DNA of 64,000 nt. Origin: Phylloscopus collybita (Eukaryota; Chordata; Aves; Passeriformes; Phylloscopidae). The position numbers and the translations under genes were made by a program. Within the stretch, counting starts at the first letter, position 1. Every line of letters starts with the position of its first letter. Below are positions 1 through 13,894 of this stretch, piece by piece. The notes below the pieces were generated by a model. The model saw nothing but the letters and a program-made list of their open reading frames with translations, searched no databases and was not told the DNA's origin. Location: contig JAJNNQ010000024.1 of the NCBI GenBank assembly GCA_027886175.1, forward strand, positions 7,734,001-7,798,000. The letters are read 5' to 3'.

Positions 1-3000
1 AATAATTTTGAAATAATCATCACACAAATGTAGAATTATGCTGATATTAAACAATCAAAACTTTGATCAAAAGAAGGAATTCAGCTTTGATTACACAATA
101 CTCTTTTAATTAAAAAAAAAAGGCAAAAAAAAAAGCAGGCATCATCTTTTTAGTATTAGTATCTCTTTAGTATTAACTTTCATGGTTTGTTATTTCATCT
201 GAAAGGCTTTTGTATGGAAATTAGACTTCCCTTTCTGGTTGAACAAATGCTAATAGAGGTGCTCTACAATTACTTACTAAAGTTTTAACTGAAGTCAGTT
301 TAATTATTTTTGCACCCCAAATGTCATTTTCTCTTCCAAGCATCCAAGAAACAGGCTTGCCAGGATGAATATTTTACAAATGAAGTAAATATCAAATGTT
401 TGAATATTTTGAGTTTTCCTTCAGTAGTAATCACTCAAGATGATGATTAATCAGGGAGCACGCGTACATCAAAGTTAAACATCAAATGCACAGATCCAAT
501 TTCGTACATCAATTAATTCTAATGACCTTCTTGTGTCCAAACTACTCTAGAATTCCTCATCTGGCACCTGGCATCTGTGACAGGCCCCCCAGCAGTGTTA
601 TTATGTTATCAGCTTGAGGATAGTGAGTGTAAATGAAAGGTAAGGGCTTGGTGGATGCTTGACTGAGAGGTAAGACTGCAAGAGGCACTGTGCTCAAACA
701 ACTTGATAGGACAAGTAAGTACTTCTGCAAACAAGTAAATGCCTCACTCCCAGTGAGTCCCACTCATCAGAATAAGGTCCATACTCAGAGATGCTTCCAT
801 CTGGGGGTTAAGTTTGGGCTCTAAAATCTGCTCTGTATTAGGTAACTTTTTTTGTGGACTAAATGAAGTTTTTTTCTGAGATCTCTTTAGTGCAGCAGTA
901 CCAGATTTACTGTGTTTTGTTGGTTCCAACTTGTTGCTGATTAATCAGCATTCAACTAAATAAGCTTACATCAAAGATCTTCCTTTAAGATAAATAACCT
1001 ATGAAATACTATTATTTTAAGAGGGAAAACAGGAAGACAAAACTTTTTTTTTTTCTGTGAAATACTGTTGTCCTTCAATGTTCCAGTCATTAAAAAAACA
1101 GACATTCATTATGATCTGATCCATTGAAATTGATCTTCATATTGCTCTGTTGCAAGGGGAGTCATAATTTAAATTCTTTCTATGTAATCTGTAATGTTTG
1201 CCAAATACAAGAACTGAGTTCTCTGAATTAGGGCAGGAGGAGGACAAGGCACAGGATGGTTCAGGTGGACATGGGTTAGATTTCTGTTTTGAACTGAAGA
1301 GCTGCGATGGTCCACCAGAGCAATTTTTTGTAAACTATTTCATATATAATGATATAACCAAGATAGGTTAAAAAGAAAAGATTCCGCCATTTGGTGAATG
1401 ACTTTAAATTTGCATATGTTTTGAATTAGGCAAATACATTCTTTGTTTAAGAAGAGTTTCTCCAAGTAAATGAAAGTTTTACACTTGGAGTTGGTTTACT
1501 CTTTTTCTGTCTTTTTCTCTGTGAGTTGAAGTGTTTTAGCTTTTTTTTTTATTATTATTATTTTGCCATTTAGGACTGCATTTTATCCTCAGAAGTCATT
1601 GCCTTTATTGTTATTTTTGGTTCAGGTTTTATGTTTTTAAAGTGTTTTCAGCTTCATCTAAGGCAAACCTTTTACTGCTTAGCTCTAAATGATGATAAAA
1701 GCTACAACATGTAGAGAGGGATGGATTCCCCCAGCTTATCATTATGAAAGATCATTTTGATTTAAAATTAAATTTAGGAGGTAGAATGAGATTAAATGGA
1801 AAGCTCAAGTAGAACATTAAAGAGAACTTCATCTAAATACTGGTATGATTTTAAATTATAATAAAGAACTTACTGTTATATTCTACATTCCCAGATAAAT
1901 TTAAGGATACTTTAAGAAAATAGTGTAATGATTCAAAAGGAATAAACCCACTGAGCCAAAAAAAAAAAAAAATCGAAAATCAGTAACAGAAGATGGGAAA
2001 AAATAAAAAGATTTTACAATTGTGATAGAATAGTAAAGATTTTTGTGTGGTCTTTCTTAAATAGGGTAATTGATCTCTATCCCAATGTCAGAGTTACAAC
2101 CAAATTTTTCTTAGTAATCTGCTGAAGCTGTATCACCAGTTCTGACTGGATCAGCACCACAGATTTTGGGTCATCATGAGCCTTAAGTGACCAAACAGCT
2201 ATTCTCTAAGGTGAAGTACAAATGTTATACCTCCTTGAATTCTGTATGCTAATCCACAGGGAGAGTTCTTCAGAAATGCTTGTTTTTTTAACTTGAAATT
2301 GTAAGATTTTTCTCTGTATGTCTAACTTATATCATCAAGGCAGAAAAGCTGGACAATGTGATGAAAAGAAAAAATAGGAATTGGTGTATCTTCTAGCTTC
2401 TGGAACTTGATGCTTAGGGCAAAAGTTGATACAGAAACATTTCCCATGGCATTCTGCCCAAACTATTAAGCAGATTGAGTTAGCAGTGCACACGATGGCC
2501 TTTCAATTTCTATGATGAAGAAATAGTTAACCATGTCTCATGTAAATATGAATTATTTCTTTCACCAACCAAGCTTTTACTCATCTTTCTTGTCCACTGA
2601 GGGTTTCTCTGTTGGGCACGAGACCACAAGGGAATTTAGAAACCCTGGCATTCAACCACCTGAACATTTTTTTCTCCTCCAAATGCACAGCTCTGGGATT
2701 AACAGACCCCTAAAATACCTAAAACTTCCCCTAAAAACGTGATTTATTTTCTTTTTTTTTTTTTTTTAAGAAATATCTTACAATTGTCAAGGTTATCACG
2801 ACCTCTTGTGCAGTGATGAGAGAGGAAATACTGTCCTGCCTAAACTTTGCACCACAAGAGTCTCTAAGACAGCTCAGTCAAAAATGAAGCAAGGGGTTGT
2901 GTCTTTGATTTCAGAGAAAAGTCCCAGTAGCTGTGATCCAAGAGGAAATGCTGTATAACCATGCCATATTGCACAGATGGGTTCTGTTGGAAAGATGGCA

Positions 3001-4454
3001 AAGCATCTCTTATTCTTCTTTCCCACTTCCCAAAATCTGGCCTTGGTGGGTGTTTCTTGCTTATCCAAGTTCTGCTTTTAAGGGGACAACTTCAGGTTTG
3101 GAAAACAGTGCTCAGTTACTTTCTCTTCCTGAGCAGAGCTCAATCTGCATCTCCCAAAGTGACTCAAACAACCTGGGCCAGTGATGCTCTTGTTTCTTTA
3201 TGCTGTAGCTGTTTCACTTTTCATGGGGCACTTAACTTTTCAGTGAACCCTTGACTTACAAAGGGCAAGATTTCAAGTGGGTGAAGGATTTAGGAGAAAG
3301 ACAATGCTGTTATCTTGTGCCTGGCACTTTACTTGAGAAGTGGGTATTAGTCCAAGAAATTATTGTGAGTTTTGAATTTCTTCTGAAAAGGCCCTTTGCA
3401 TTAATTCTCAGAAGTTAAAGGTTGCTAGACTTATCCTAATTGACAGAGTAGGAAAGGCAGTTGGATAAATTACATAATCTGAGCAAACTGGAGTTTAATT
3501 TGATTTAGCAGTAGATTCTGCTGCAGTATTTCAGTTGTAGATTAAAAGAAACAAACAAAAATGTTTCTCAATGTGACAGAACCAGATCCTGAAATATCCT
3601 ATCATATGTTTTACCTGTGAATTAGGTAGGGCAAGACTTTTACTAACTAGTTACCTTTGATTAACTGGTTATTTTTCTGAAGCCAAGTTATAGGTGGGTT
3701 GAAGTTGTTACTGCTGGGAAATGGGATCTTATTTCTCTTGTTGAATATGACTCTAAGATATATTATTTTGCTGTACTTATGCAAGTCAACGATGTGTAGA
3801 CCTCAAACTTAGTCTTGTGGGAGGTGTCTCTAAGGGTACAGATAACTTTCTCTTGTATTGTAGTCTTCCTCAGACCCATTGAAACTGCTAAAGGATTGTC
3901 TGGAGCTTGAACTTCATGCCATTTCTCATGCAAATAGAGTAATTCTCATGCAGTTATGAGGCTGAGCTCTGGGGAAACCTTCTTCTGGAGCCAAGTGAAA
4001 GGGCTACCACCAGCCCAGGAGTTTTGCATGAATGAGCACTTAATGATTGAATCCAGAGGGATTATTCCTATGATCAAGAACTACAGAATCTGAACCCTGA
4101 GTAGTTTATAGTGAGGGCTTCATCTTTTGTGTTCTGTGAAGTGCTGTTCATATCTGTTGTCCTGTGGGGAAATATTCTGCTGTAATAGCCTGACCCTCTT
4201 TTGAACTGTCTATATGTTTGAGATATACCAAGTGTTCTGCAACTTGCCTATTGTTCTGCTTCCTACATTCTTCCCAGCTGGGGACAAATTAACATTTTTA
4301 ATCAGAAACTTCATTTGTTGATTCTTAATTCTTGCTGGTAGTTGTGTAATGTGATCATGAACACTGACTAAATTGGGTAGGAAAGTGATTTTTTTTTTCA
4401 TTACAGTATCAAATGAAAGAGTTGTTGCATTCACAGTCTAGTAATCCAATTGAT
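1..4454. other. No gene seen; AT-rich non-coding DNA
   Basis: No open frame reaches 100 codons. It contains A15 at 1958-1972, T16 at about 2752-2767 and several shorter runs. Nothing else is recognised. Confidence 0.75.
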
Positions 4455-4515
4455 TTGTTTCTTTATTTGTTTGTTTTTTGAGGGTTATTTTGGTTTGGTT
4501 TTGTTGAGGTTTTCT
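4455..4515 (+). repeat. Short G/T-rich tract
   Basis: About 60 bp of (GTTT)n and TTGGTT-type sequence with few A or C, similar in style to the larger tracts elsewhere in the window. Confidence 0.75.
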
Positions 4516-6780
4516 TTTTCAGCCTCTTAGCTGTCACAGTTTCCCCTTTGTTGTTTTTAGAGGCAATGTAAAAAAGGCTACATACAGTAATATTAAATGT
4601 ACCTACTGAATGAAAAATTTCCTTTATTCATGGAAATACTGCTGTCCACTGCCCATGAGTGGTCTTACCAACCTCAATTCTTCATTCTGCCATAGAAAAA
4701 TATTTTGATATAACTCTAAATACCTATACAAATGAAACCATAATTACTCTTTTTTATATTATCCATTTGCATGTCTTGTAAAACTTTCCTATCTTGCTTA
4801 TGCCACTTGCTGTAGTTTACTTTCTTCTTGTTCTCTACAATGTCTTTACCTTGCTTGCCCACATTTGGTTCTACTCACTCAGATGGAACATTTTTACAAT
4901 GTGTGTTTCATATCCCTCAATGACAGCCAGTGTTTTCATGACTTATGTATTCACTTTCCTGATGAGGTATTCCACAATCATAACAAATTAAATGAGTGGC
5001 ATACAGTGTGCAGATACTTGTTTGCTCTTTGAGTAGTTACAGAGAAACAGCTTGTGCTAGAAAAACAAAATATGTAGTTCTGAATTACTGCAATATTGCT
5101 GAGCTAAAGGTGCCATAGTTTATTGAATTTTGTTCCTGTTTCTGAATGCTGTAGGAAAGGTTGCCTACAAGCTTCAATTATCATTTCTACTTGACTTTTG
5201 TGGAGAAGGTTTTTTTTAAAAAGTTTGATCTAATATTGTATAATTCATAGTCCATCTCAATTAATAGTGTATGCCTTGTATTTTCAGAAAAAGTTAGATG
5301 AAGGAACTCTTATATGTTTTCTGAGCAACTGGAGGATTTGGAGGTTGGGTTTTGGCGGGTTTTTGTTGTTGTTGTTGTTGTTTTGTTTTGGTGGGGTTTT
5401 TTTGTTTGTTTTGGGTTTTTTTGTTGGTTTTTTTTTTTCTTTTTTTGTTTTGTTTTGTTTTGGGGGGTTTTTTTGGGGTTTTTTGGGGGGGGTTGTTGTT
5501 TTGTGGTTTTTTTTGTTTGTGTTGTGTGTTTTTGTTTTTGGTTTTGTTTTGTTTGTTTGTTTGTTTAAATCTAAGTCCACAAATTAACCTTCTATAACAT
5601 TTCCCTTCATCCTAATCAGTATACTTGGTGGTTGGAAGAAAGGAGTTTCCAGTTTTTACTATATTTAGTCTTCCTGAACGATCAGAGGGAGGCTTATAGC
5701 AAATTTCCTTTTTCTTATTTTATTTTCCTCTATATAGTTTTCTTTGCAATAAGAAAGTCTCCTCATGTCTCCCTGCTGACTGCTCCCCACCTTTTGCTGG
5801 CCATGTCTTTAATTGGAATTCTTACCAACTTTGTACAGCTGTAAAAATGAGCAATGGTATAATCTCCACTGTTTTCTTGCTATATAGATTTTAATTATAG
5901 AGGTTGGGATTTTCAAAGCTGTATTTTGTGCCAGCAATCCTAGTTTTCAAGTCCATAAAACAAAATTTCTTAGATGAGGTGATTTTCCTGCTACAGTGCT
6001 CCTGCAGATTACCAAAGGTGCAACACAGGTAAGGAAAGAAATATTCTTTTCACACGTGGCTCTTTGCTCTTAAGATTTTTCTGGAGAGCAAATCTCCTGC
6101 TCGTTGAGAAAACAAAGTCAACAACCTGTTCACAATGTAGCAGGATTAGGGCAAAGTTTTACACTTCACAACAGATGGCAATAAAATTACTTTCAGGTCG
6201 TATAGAGGAAATTCATTCATCTTAATGTGAAGTGGATTAGGCAGACAAAAGAGATCCAAGATCCAAAGAAAGATAAGGAAAGGAAAAGGATCAATACAGA
6301 TCCACACAGAAATTATCTACTACAAAAATAATTCAAGGAATGAGATACGAGAGAGAAATACCATAGAGGGAGATAAATGTGATACCAGTGCTACAGTAGA
6401 TCCTTTTCTATTTGGATTCCTCACCTGTTGTGAGATTGAGATTGTGTTGGATTTAGAACAGTAATCCACTTCCTGTTGAGCACCTATAATGTTCCCTTTG
6501 GTCCTTTTTGCACCATCATGTGTGGCTTTTAATAATTTTTTTCCCTGCAGGTGGTCTATCATTTATCAGCTTTCTTACTGATGTGACTTGGCAATCCTTT
6601 TTTTCAATGAAAATCTCAAAGATGTGAATATTTATGAATATATCTTTGTGAGGATAGAGGGTGGGGTCATAAATAGCTGTTGATTTATTTTAACAAGGCC
6701 AGATTTGACAATACAAATATTAGAATCTGAAAATATTATTAGCTTGACATTATTCCTTAGATTTTTTTCTCTTTTTTTTT
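4516..6780. other. No gene seen outside the G/T tract
   Basis: Apart from the G/T tract at 5350-5566, there is only AT-rich unique sequence with short chance frames. Confidence 0.72.
5350..5566 (+). repeat. G/T-rich low-complexity tract with G-runs
   Basis: About 215 bp built almost only of T and G on the plus strand: GTT repeats, then TTTTG/TTTG units and poly-T, with G6 at 5462-5467, G4 at 5475-5478 and G8 at 5485-5492. It ends in (GTTT)n at about 5540-5565. Open frames through it give Phe/Cys/Val/Leu-rich peptides with no real-protein character. Confidence 0.95.
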
Positions 6781-6871
6781 ATTTTATTTTATTTTATTTT
6801 ATTTTATTTTATTTTATTTTATTTTATTTTATTTTATTTTATTTTATTTTAATTATTATTATTATTATTAT
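6781..6871. repeat. (ATTTT)14 then (ATT)n microsatellite
   Basis: Fourteen perfect ATTTT units at 6781-6850, directly followed by about seven ATT units to 6871. A T-run precedes it (6772-6780). The perfect unit structure suggests recent slippage, so the locus is likely length-polymorphic. Confidence 0.97.
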
Positions 6872-7459
6872 TTTTTCCTTATTCTGTTCACAACAGGTGC
6901 TGCAATGGTTCCTCTTGAACTGCTGAATTCGATCCTGCATGAGTTGCCTCTCACTGTCTGTGCCAGAAGAGGCTCTTCATCTGCTTGTGGTTCCTCCCCT
7001 GCTTGCATGACTTAAACAATATTTCAAGACATACCAGACTGGTCTAGCATATCATCATGATTATTTTTTTTTAAGCTTTCTGCATGTAAAACTGCAAGAT
7101 AATGATGTCTTTCAATACAGAGTGGTAGTAGGGAGTACAAAGAAATTAATTTCTTCATATGTACCTTCAAAAAGTGGCTTGTGTGCTTTAAAGCATTGTC
7201 TGTGAATTTGGGGGTCAGGTAAATCCTCAGGATTCAGAAAGATAAGAATAACAGTGGTGAAGCCTGTAATAAAAGTACAATAAAATCATAGCAGGGCAGA
7301 AATTCCAGCTTCCAAATCAGCTTCTGTACTTGTAATTTATGTGGAAATCAGGCTTCTTTAGATTCAAGTTCTATTGTAAAACTCATCACTTCTGTATGTT
7401 GCTAGAGCCAGTACATAAATCAGAGGATCACAGAGGATAAAGGGATGATTTGCTTTGAC

Positions 7460-7479
7460 AAAAAAAAAAAAAAAAAAAA
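7460..7479 (+). repeat. Poly-A run, 20 bases
   Basis: A20 flanked by TTTGAC and GGAGTTGG. Confidence 0.95.
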
Positions 7480-9494
7480 GGAGTTGGTACTGCTCTGCCA
7501 GTCTGCCTCATGGCCATATTGTCACATGGTTTTCCACAGGCAAAATTCTTCTTAAAACTTAAATAAAAACTTAAAAAGGTTTATTTTATTTTTTATGGAT
7601 TTTTCTTCTTTACTTTTATTTTTTGGGGGCTATATCTAGCACGAGATTTTCTCACTCAGTTCTCAGTGTTCTCAGGTCTCATGTACCTGTGTCTAAAGCT
7701 GGGCTGCAGCTGAGGCTTTCACACTGCTGAGGACACTTCTGAGTCTACTCCATGATGCATTTTTAATGTTGAGATTCCCCGATGATCAAAACAAAAATTT
7801 CCCTTCTCTCCTTCCTTTCAAAGGTATTCTCAAGACACATTTAATGCATCAGGCAGCATACAACACAAATTGCTCTTTTCCTTTATGCAACCTGAGGAAA
7901 CTCTTATGCAATCCCCTAACTTCTATCTCTGCAACCCTGACCTCGTATGGGGGCACCTCCTTCACAAGGTATGTTCCCTGTGTTCCAAGGCATTTTGCAT
8001 GTTCCTATTGTAATGAGGATTCCAGTTTTCTTATGCTGGTTTTTTCCCTCTGGAAGGAAAACATATCTTGGCTTCCATTTTACATACAGACAAGATAGAT
8101 ATATTTTCTGAAAATTCTAGGAAAACATCATTTAAAACCAACACCTCTGAAATTCCTCTTAGAATTTTTTTATTATTATTATTGTGTCTGATTTTTAAAA
8201 TTGTATGTTCTGAAAAGGTCCATCCTCTTTAAAAAAAAATGTTTAAATGACTTTGTGGTTAAAAGGCATCCCAGGTTAAAAGTGTTGTATCCTAAGTATG
8301 ATTACTGGTATTACTAAAGGACCTTATTTTGATTCATATTTGGCTTTGCAACTTGATTTTTTTATCCAAATATTTATGCTAAATTCCTGGAATGGCAGCA
8401 GGAAAACAAAGAATTGCTCTATATTTGATTTTTTTACCCCCATTTTTATAATTTACCTGTGTGTAAGAAAGAAGGTTGGTTGATCAAAGATAGGATTAGC
8501 ACTTGATTCCAGAAGGAGTCTTTTTTTCTAGTTTAAAACAGGGGTTTGGAATGTTACTTTAGTCCTTCTGGAATGCAAGGTGGCTTCCCAGCAACGAGCC
8601 AAACCTCTGCAGCCCAAAGCAGAGAGAATGGATAAATGTGTATAATCCAGAGATATTTTGAGTGAACTATTTTTCTTTTTTTTCCCTTTGCATGAATGCT
8701 AAAGTTCATTCTCATATTGTATGTGTGATCCTGCTCTTCACTTCTGTTTTCTCCCAACCCCTGTTTGTTCAGAGCACCAGCTGCCAGTGCCCTTTTCCCT
8801 GAATGTGGATGTACTTCTGTTTTGTGGGATTAAAGGAATCTGTGGTGATACATGATGCTCTGAGCTGGAGAGTCTATCTGTGTGTACTTCTCTTTTACTT
8901 CACACAACCCTCTATTTACAGTACCTGTAGTATTTCAGAAGTCATATCTATTTCTTTTAAGGGAGTTATCCTTTGTGAGGGATGTTTACCTCTGCCAGCA
9001 AACTGAGGTACCATTGTAACTTCTCTGTTGTTCTAATATAGCCTTCTACAGAAATTTATTTAGTAAAGGGATAGATTACAAGGTGCTCTATGTAGGTGGC
9101 AAACATCTGTTCTGGAAAAAGTGTAATCTTAGAAATATGGATTGACTGACAAACTTTTGCCACAGCGTCAATAATATTTCCTTTTTAATATCAGTACTGA
9201 AATCACAATATCTTGTCTCAGCGTGTGTTCACTGCAAGCTGATGTAACTAGGTTCATCTTCAGACAGCAGAGTGCATGAATGTAAATAAAACATATTTTA
9301 TTTGTGCTGTTTATTCCTGATGAAAATATTAAAATATCATGGGATTCAAATTCACATATTTATTTTTTTTTTTTAATCCTTGGAATTAAAAAAAAAAAAA
9401 AAGGCAGGTTTCTTTTTTTGGGTTCTATTTTTTTTTTTCATCCTAGAGTTGTAACTCTAATCCCAACAGAGTGAGGCCCTCAGCCTTAAATACC

Positions 9495-9590
9495 TGACCT
9501 CATGCTGGGTAGTCCTGCTGACTTCAACAAAGTCTTGCTTAAAGCTACATATATTTGTGTGGATTTGGGGCTAGGTTCAGCTCATTAACA
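9495..9590. mobile_element. Possible ancient amniote repeat fragment
   Basis: The phrase around 'GTCCTGCTGACTTCAAC' and 'GATTTGGGGCTAGG' resembles an old interspersed repeat common in reptile and bird genomes ('TGACTTCAATGG...GGATTTGGCCC'). Only about 90 bp could belong to it and the match is from memory. It could be coincidence. Confidence 0.22.
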
Positions 9591-10458
9591 TGTGACCTAC
9601 TTTACAGGAGAGCACGCTTTATGAATTTTTCACCAATATTCATGTCTATATTCTGTTTCCTTGCCAAGGTAAGCATTAATGTAATTAACAATGATAAATT
9701 CAACACACTTGTGTGGGTGGATTCTACCTGAGGAGATGATGAATCTTAAAGCTCAGGTCTTTCTGTGGCAGCTCAAACTTCACAAAAATTCAATAAAATA
9801 GCCCTTAGATGGAATGAATCCCTAGAAATCCTAGTTACTGGGTTCAGAGGAGGTGCTTTTACAAGGGATATCAAGGGAGGATAAGGAATGCTCTGGTTCT
9901 GCTGCCTGCACAGAAGGCTGTGCTGGTAAAAATCACATATGTATGAGTTTACAGTGAGTGAAATGTGATGTGCTCGAAATGGCTTGAAATTTTACATAAT
10001 TTTAAAGATTTGGCCTATGAAGCAGGCAAGGAAGAGACACAATAACTTTGGTGAGTTCATTTTTCATGTTGAGATTATGACCTTGAACTTCTTGCAGAGT
10101 TCACACATTAAAATATATAGCCTTGTATGATATTTATTTGACTTACAGTTATAATAGCAGTAATAACTCTTGTGTTTTTAATTCTTTGCATTCAAATTCA
10201 TAGGAAAGTTGATAACGTGGCATTGACATGCCTTAACTTATTCTCCTAAGTGACTGCTTAATCTTTTTGAAAAAAAAATAAATTGATTGTAACACAGTTG
10301 CTTACCTGTGTGCCTGTTGGACTATTGGTCTTGTAGGAATCCAGATTTTGAGGACGAGCTCCCAGAAGACCAATTAGATGCCCTAACTTGAAAGGTAAGT
10401 TCACAAAGCCAACCCAAATCTAAGTAGCTATTAATTTGGATTAAAGTTTGTGGAAAAA

Positions 10459-10553
10459 GCAAAACAAACAAACAAACAAACCCAAACAAAAACAAACAAA
10501 AAACAAAAACAAACCCACCACCAAACAAAAAACCCCAAACCCAAAAAACCCCC
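10459..10553 (+). repeat. A/C-rich low-complexity tract
   Basis: About 95 bp of AAAC and AAAAC units plus CCC and CCCC runs, with almost no G or T. It begins with (AAAC)n and drifts into A-runs broken by C-runs. Confidence 0.93.
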
Positions 10554-13500
10554 AGAGAATAACAAAGGAAAACAGAGAAAAAACAGAGCCCTAAAAAGGA
10601 TTTCAGATTTTCCATTTTTATGGCAAATTTCTTGAAAATAAAAAATGAGATAGTATCTTAACAGTCAAGAAATAAATATCCAAATCCATCCTATTTTAAA
10701 GTACATTGAAGCTTTAAATGTTAGATTTTGTTTTGCATGCATTCTTAGAAGCTTTTAGTACTAAATGAGCATTTCTAAAAATGACAACACCCTGATTTCA
10801 GCATGATGAAATGCTTCTGTTTTTAAAATCTGCACATTTATCTGAACTTCTCAGTTCAGCTAAACAGCACTTTGTAGGGGAGAAATATGTTCCAGAAAAT
10901 AATGAAAGTGAGACCTGACAGGATTGGAAATAAATTTATTGTGAGTGCTTATGTGGGATACAAGGGAGCTTGGAAGAAAACCTGGATGTAACAGCCTGCT
11001 GAGAATTAAGGGTCAGAGAAATAGTTAAGGTATAATTTTAGTATTTTGTGCATTCACAGCATTTATCTCTGCTATAAATCACATCAGATTATTTGGATTT
11101 ATTTTTATGTTGGTTGTTGTTGTTGCCCTTTTTTTTTTGTTTTTTTGGGTTTTTGGAGTTGCTGGTTTGTTTGTTTGTCTGTTTGTTTTATTTTCAACAG
11201 TTCTGCTTGGGCTGCTGCACCTCTTGACATCCAGACCAGTGGACCAGTCTCTTAGGCTATGCATCTACTTCAATTGTAGCAGCATGTTAATATGCACTTG
11301 TGCTTATTTGCCAGAGCTGATGGGGAAATAGGGAAAATGGAGATATTAGCACTCCCCTGTGTCATGAAACATTAACATGACAATAGCAGAAGTCTCATTG
11401 ATTTGAATTTATTTAGAAATCTTACTTGCAGGAAACTCCCCTTGCTTACATCTTTAATTCAAATAGCTTTTGAATTTATTAGTGATGACTGAAGTAGCCT
11501 CTAAAACTCTGTAGTCTCTAAAATCGAGAATGTTCTAACAAAGATATAAAAGCAATGACATTTTCTTTGTAATTCATCATATTTTCTGATTTCCTAAAAT
11601 TCATATCTGTTCTCCATTTTGCAGTAAAATTGAGGTTCACAGAGGGGATCTGATAATCTGAGTCATCTTTTCTGACCTCACACTGGAGAGTTCTGTAATT
11701 TAAACACTAAAACAGTCTTGAGTGGTACTATATGAATGACTGTGGAAGGACCAGAAGAAGCCACTCAGGACCAATTAGGAGGTTATGAAGATAGGGGTGC
11801 ATTTCCATGCAGCCCCTCAGCAGCTCCTGGATTAGGAAGAGCACAGTTTGCTTGAAAGACACAAGTTGTCAGAAAGCAGCAGTAAGAAGGTGAGACATGA
11901 CTGAAGTTTTATCACACCCAGATAAGAGATTAAACAGTAAACAGATGACAGTGACTCATGGAGGTGAAATACTCCAGAGAGACAAAATGTCCTGATCACC
12001 ATCTGCTCAGAAAGAGTGAAAAAAGCACATCCAAAACCAGCACATGATCACTAACTTCAAAACTCTCCAGAAGGACATAATAAAATCTTGATAGTCACCA
12101 TCCCTCCTCTTCCTAGCTAAACCTTGGCAACTACCTTTCCCTCTCAGCCATCATCCCAGGGAAACCTAGCTATCAGCACCACTTGAATGCATGCCCACTG
12201 GTGTGAAAGTCTGTGGGTGAAAACAATTTTATTCTAAACCAAAATCCCCCTTGCTACCAGAGAGATGCATATGGTGCTTTGCTGTTCTGTTGCTACAAGT
12301 CCACAGTCTTATTTGCTTTAAAGGTGTCGAAGGCCAAAGGTAGGGATCTTAGCACCACATTCCTTTTGACCCTGGAAAATGAATAATACCCAGATGTCTC
12401 TGTGTTAGAGACTGCAAGGTCTCCATCTGCCTGGCACAGAAGTCTGAGTCCACTTGAGGCTGAGTAGCTTCACGCTGAGTTCCTAATGCCTAAATCCTAT
12501 GAGAATAGCCACTTTAGGCACCTCTTTGATTGTACAGCAGAACTGCAAATAAAATAGTGGAGAGTTGAAATTTCCTTTTCATGCATTTCCTTTACCTTTT
12601 AAATATAATAACTGAGCTTTTAGAGCAGTAACTTTTATGTTAAGGGGAAAAAACCTGATGTCTTGCTGTTTACTGGTCTGCCTTATCAACCACGCTGTAA
12701 GTTTGATTTTTTGCTGTTGTTAACAAAATTAGCACACCAAGAGAAAGAATTAAAAAGCAAATATGCATGAACTGATATGGTATGGTGAAGCTCTCTAATT
12801 CCCATGGGGCCCCATAATAGTATTTGTATTTTATTCATAGGTTACTTAATACAAAATTCTTCAAAAGGCACTGGAGCAGAGAATGAAAATCAGGTAGCTT
12901 CAATTTCCTGGTGAATTCCTTGATATTCTTACCCACACCTTTTCTACCCCAAAGATACAGATTATCGATTTTGCAAAAAACATCATCAAAAGGATCTGAG
13001 TGTTTTCTATGAAGTCTGGAATAGCAGAGTAAGGCACTTCATTCTCAGGTTGGAAATGGGAGTTTGAAACTGCTCACTTAAAGGAATTTAGCTATAACTC
13101 CCACATAAAGGCTGAGTGTTATGGAGAAGTGAATTAAAAACATTATCACATGAAACATTATTTCTTGAGACAGAATTTGACTGATAATACAATCCCTTAT
13201 TCGTTTGTGGAAGGCTTGGCTGCTTTCTCTGAGCAACAAGCTTAGAATGAAGGAACCTTAATGGCTTAAAGGATGTTTAACATGTCTTACTCTTCATAGC
13301 ATTACCTATAACTTAAAATTCCAGGCCAGCAATGCCTGCTGCCTGGGTTGGTACCTTCAAATCCACAGCTGGAGCAAAATTTATATGTGAATACATGTAA
13401 AAAAAAAATAGGAACTCATTATTCAACAGATCATTCTTCATGCAATTGGTTGAAGCTGTTTGTTCTTGAGATTAAAGTGATGTTAAGCTGTTTTATGTTG

Positions 13501-13894
13501 GTTTGTGGGTTGGGTTTTTTCTACTCTTCCTTGCTGCACCCTTCTCCTGGGACAGTGCTGAAACTGAATTCTGTCCCACCTTATTATGTCTTGAACAGAG
13601 TTGCTGGTCATGTTCAACACTAACCCAATGGGAGCTGAAGACAAGTTGTTCCTCTTTCCTTCATAATCACAAAGCCTGAAGTTAGTCTGGTTCCACATTC
13701 CAAATCAAGGAGTTTGTGGGGTTTTGGTTGAACTTGGTTAAATTTTGTAAATTTGGTTTTAGCTTGATTAACGTTATAGTAAGCAGCATTCATCTACCTT
13801 GCAGTCCTCATCGTGCTGAATGCTGGAAAACAGAATGATTGGTTTTTTTATGAAGAAAAGATTAAAAGTAAAGATTTACAAAAAGACACCTCTA
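10554..13894. other. No gene seen outside the G/T tract
   Basis: Mixed unique DNA. The stretch 11740-12530 is somewhat richer in G+C than its flanks but has no long frame and no recognised repeat. Apart from the tract at 11109-11190, nothing is identified. Confidence 0.68.
11109..11190 (+). repeat. G/T-rich low-complexity tract
   Basis: A (GTT)n start, a T9 run, then TTTTTTGGG and (GTTT)n units. It is the opposite strand sense of the A/C tract about 550 bp upstream. Confidence 0.9.

Larger units (their letters stand above)
6872..10458. other. No gene seen; unique DNA with short A/T runs
   Basis: It holds poly-A 7460-7479, an (ATT)n patch near 8170, and adjacent T and A runs near 9363-9402. 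The 110-codon frame at 7766-8098 has no recognisable domain. A possible ancient repeat lies at 9495-9590. Confidence 0.7.

Noticed and set aside
5267..5597. Open frames of about 80-106 codons on both strands
   Set aside because: They run through the G/T low-complexity tract; peptides are Phe/Val/Gly/Cys or Lys/Thr/Asn/Pro homopolymer-like in every register.
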